Source: Caldifarciminota bacterium UBA3073
GTDB lineage: Bacteria > Hydrothermota > UBA3073
Length of the DNA: 6,231 bases
NCBI GenBank assembly: GCA_002366725.1
Contig: DFBT01000004.1
Coordinates: forward strand, 1 to 6,231
Direction of reading: 5' to 3'
The translations under genes and the position numbers were made by a program. Shown piece after piece: positions 4,588-6,231 of this stretch. Numbering within the stretch: position 1 is the first letter of the stretch; every line of letters begins with the position of its first letter. The notes under the pieces were generated by a model. The model saw only the letters and a list, made by a program, of their open reading frames with translations, did no database searches and was not told the origin of the DNA.

Positions 4588-6196
4588 TTAATCTGCGTCC
4601 AATTGCCAGCTCCGAAGAGATTATCCTCGTGACGATATCTCTGAACAGGGGAGCTGCCACCAGACTTCCAAAATGCACTTCCTTTGGCTCGTCTACCAAC
4701 ACACCGACAAGAAATAAAGGATCATCTGCGGGGAAAAACCCGACAAAACTCGACATATAGTCCTCCGTATATCCTCCATTCTTGTACTTTTGGGAAGTTC
4801 CCGTCTTCCCCGCGATATCAAGTCCACCCACCCTTGCGAGTATACCAGTACCATTCCTAACCACACCCACAAGGAGTTCAACGATATCCCGGGCAGTTGA
4901 CTCATCGATAACCCTTCTAATGACTTCTGACTTTGCCGTGTATATCACATTTCCATTACCATTCAATATTTCTTTAACTACGTGTGGTTTGATTAACAGA
5001 CCACCATTTGCAATACACCCGAAAGCCAATGATAGGCGTAAAAATGTGCAGGATATTCCTTGTCCAAATGCGATATTTGCAAATCTAAGGGGCGTCCATT
5101 CGGACGGAGGATAGACTTTCCCCGATGCCTCGCCGGGTAGTCCTATGCCCGTTTTCTGACCAAACCCGAACAGAATTGCTTTCTTATATAATTTATCTTC
5201 ACCCACCATGTGGGCGAGGTTTATAAAACCAACATTTGAACTCCTCGCAACGGTTTCCCTGAGTGTCAGTGGTCCGTGTGGTTTTTCATCCCTTATCACC
5301 TTGTTCTCCACGGTGCATTCCCCGGTTCCATCCTCGACAATCGAATCAAATGAGGCGAGACTGTCTTCAAGCACACAGGCAAGCGTAACTATCTTAAATG
5401 TCGAACCCGGTTCATATTGATCCTCCATAACTCTATTTTTAGCCCCCCCAACTGATGCCATACCGAGTATCTCACCGGTTTTTGGATTCAAAACGACAGC
5501 CATGCCACCCTTTGCATCCAACTTTTCTACCGTTTTTCTTAGCTCATCCTCTATTATCGCCTGGGTTACAGCATCTATCGTAAGTATTATATCACAGCCC
5601 TGCTTTGGATCCTTTATGCCGTAAGAGGGATAGGGATACAATCTACCACTCGGTGTCTTCCCCATAGTCACGGTGCGGGGCTCACCTTCTAAAATACCAT
5701 CAAATTTGTATTCAATTCCCGAAAGCCCCTTGCCGTACGGATCGGTTGCTCCTATCAGAGGGAAAGCTATCTCAAGTGGATAGACTCTCTTCACATCTTC
5801 ACATCCATAGATCTCTTTTATCCCCGTCTCTTCTCCCGCATCTATGTGCCTTTTAATCCATACAAAATCTGGATGTTTTGCAAACTTCCCCTTGTTTTTT
5901 ACATATGAGCCCAGACCTTCTTTTGCCAGAGCCCTTGCGGTCCGGTCGGGGTCCCTGAGTTCTCTGGGTATGGTATAAAGGGATTGTGTTTTTAAACTTG
6001 TCGCAAGCAGCTCGAAATTACGGTCGTATATTCTACCTCTTGTTGGTCTCAATGTAATCTCGCAGGTTGCCTGCCCCTGTACTCTGTATTTGCATTCTCT
6101 CCACTTTGCCGTTTGAAGCCAGACAATCCTGCCAAGCAGACATGCCTCTGCCAGGAAGAGGCAGCAAACTGCACATAATAGACGGCGGGTATTCAT
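4568..6196 (-). CDS. ftsI: class B penicillin-binding protein, septal transpeptidase FtsI/PBP3 type
   Basis: This is a DD-transpeptidase that cross-links septal peptidoglycan, anchored in the inner membrane with its catalytic domain outside. The product is 542 aa. A short basic N-terminus (MNTRR) precedes one membrane helix (about 6-28). The PBP dimerisation domain starts at RPTRGRIYDRN (50-60). The transpeptidase domain (about 230-530) has SxxK in EPGSTFK (S265 nucleophile, K268), SxN as SSN (319-321) and KTGT (464-467). There are no PASTA domains, unlike many Gram-positive homologues. The helix LLCAVCCLFLAEACLLGRIVWLQ resembles the E. coli FtsI helix as I recall it, including its cysteines. 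ATG at 6196 is the only possible start, because an in-frame TAA lies 12 nt upstream; no clear Shine-Dalgarno is seen. The position upstream of murE supports ftsI over an elongation PBP2. The last six codons and the stop lie in a heptad array. Confidence 0.95.
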   Translation of the reverse strand: MNTRRLLCAVCCLFLAEACLLGRIVWLQTAKWRECKYRVQGQATCEITLRPTRGRIYDRNFELLATSLKTQSLYTIPRELRDPDRTARALAKEGLGSYVKNKGKFAKHPDFVWIKRHIDAGEETGIKEIYGCEDVKRVYPLEIAFPLIGATDPYGKGLSGIEYKFDGILEGEPRTVTMGKTPSGRLYPYPSYGIKDPKQGCDIILTIDAVTQAIIEDELRKTVEKLDAKGGMAVVLNPKTGEILGMASVGGAKNRVMEDQYEPGSTFKIVTLACVLEDSLASFDSIVEDGTGECTVENKVIRDEKPHGPLTLRETVARSSNVGFINLAHMVGEDKLYKKAILFGFGQKTGIGLPGEASGKVYPPSEWTPLRFANIAFGQGISCTFLRLSLAFGCIANGGLLIKPHVVKEILNGNGNVIYTAKSEVIRRVIDESTARDIVELLVGVVRNGTGILARVGGLDIAGKTGTSQKYKNGGYTEDYMSSFVGFFPADDPLFLVGVLVDEPKEVHFGSLVAAPLFRDIVTRIISSELAIGRRLTQTTDR

Positions 6197-6231
6197 CTCG
6201 GTGAAATATTAGATTTCCCTCAATGTAAGGG

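Noticed and set aside
4693..4905. 70-aa minus-strand frame inside the PBP gene
   Set aside because: Out-of-frame overlap within the conserved transpeptidase domain; no independent evidence.
1449..5420. Several plus-strand reading frames of 60-130 aa opposite murF, murE and the PBP gene
   Set aside because: They lie antisense to well-supported genes, are rich in Ser/Pro/Thr as expected for a shadow frame, and match no family I recognise.
6197..6231. Possible 3' end of an upstream gene such as ftsL
   Set aside because: Only 35 nt remain. Stops occur in two frames of the minus strand, but there is too little sequence to identify a gene.

Overview
The window carries one strand-consistent block of cell-wall genes, all read from the minus strand. 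In transcription order they are a class B penicillin-binding protein (ftsI/pbpB type, 6196 to 4568), murE (4312 to 2891), murF (2791 to 1424) and mraY (1107 to 31). This is the core order of the bacterial dcw (division and cell wall) cluster. All four genes are full length, have intact catalytic motifs and show no frameshift. Together they cover addition of the third residue of the peptidoglycan stem peptide (MurE), addition of D-Ala-D-Ala (MurF), transfer of the UDP-MurNAc-pentapeptide to the lipid carrier (MraY) and septal cross-linking (FtsI). MurE has the DNPR motif of meso-diaminopimelate-adding enzymes, and the PBP has no PASTA domains, so a Gram-negative-type wall is likely.

The organism cannot be named from the sequence. 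GC content is moderate, Ile ATA and Arg AGA/AGG are common, the genes are ordinary bacterial orthologues, and the spacers are packed with degenerate short tandem repeats and small nested palindromes. My impression is of an uncultivated lineage (candidate-phylum type, for example the WOR-3/Stahlbacteria group), but this is a low-confidence guess from the style of the repeats.

The unusual part is the space between the genes. dcw genes are normally packed or overlapping. Here the gaps are 255 nt (ftsI-murE), 99 nt (murE-murF) and 316 nt (murF-mraY), and nearly all of that space is repeat. Two systems are present. (1) Heptanucleotide arrays with consensus NATTGAC (or its complement) occur at 2-22, 1115-1220, 2797-2894 and 4504-4587; related GTCTNNN heptads lie at 1335-1362 and an octamer array at 1381-1412. 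(2) A palindromic element occurs in three states of growing complexity: a simple hairpin (copy B, 1422-1470), a hairpin inside a hairpin (copy A, 1222-1310), and copy A with two further small hairpins inserted (copy C, 4336-4474).

The repeats reach into the genes. The MurF C-terminus and stop lie in copy B, the last six PBP codons and stop lie in a heptad array, and the murE stop lies in another. The arrays also end 5 and 7 nt from the murF and mraY start codons, leaving no visible Shine-Dalgarno there. No RNA gene, CRISPR array, insertion sequence with transposase, clear promoter or intrinsic terminator was seen.
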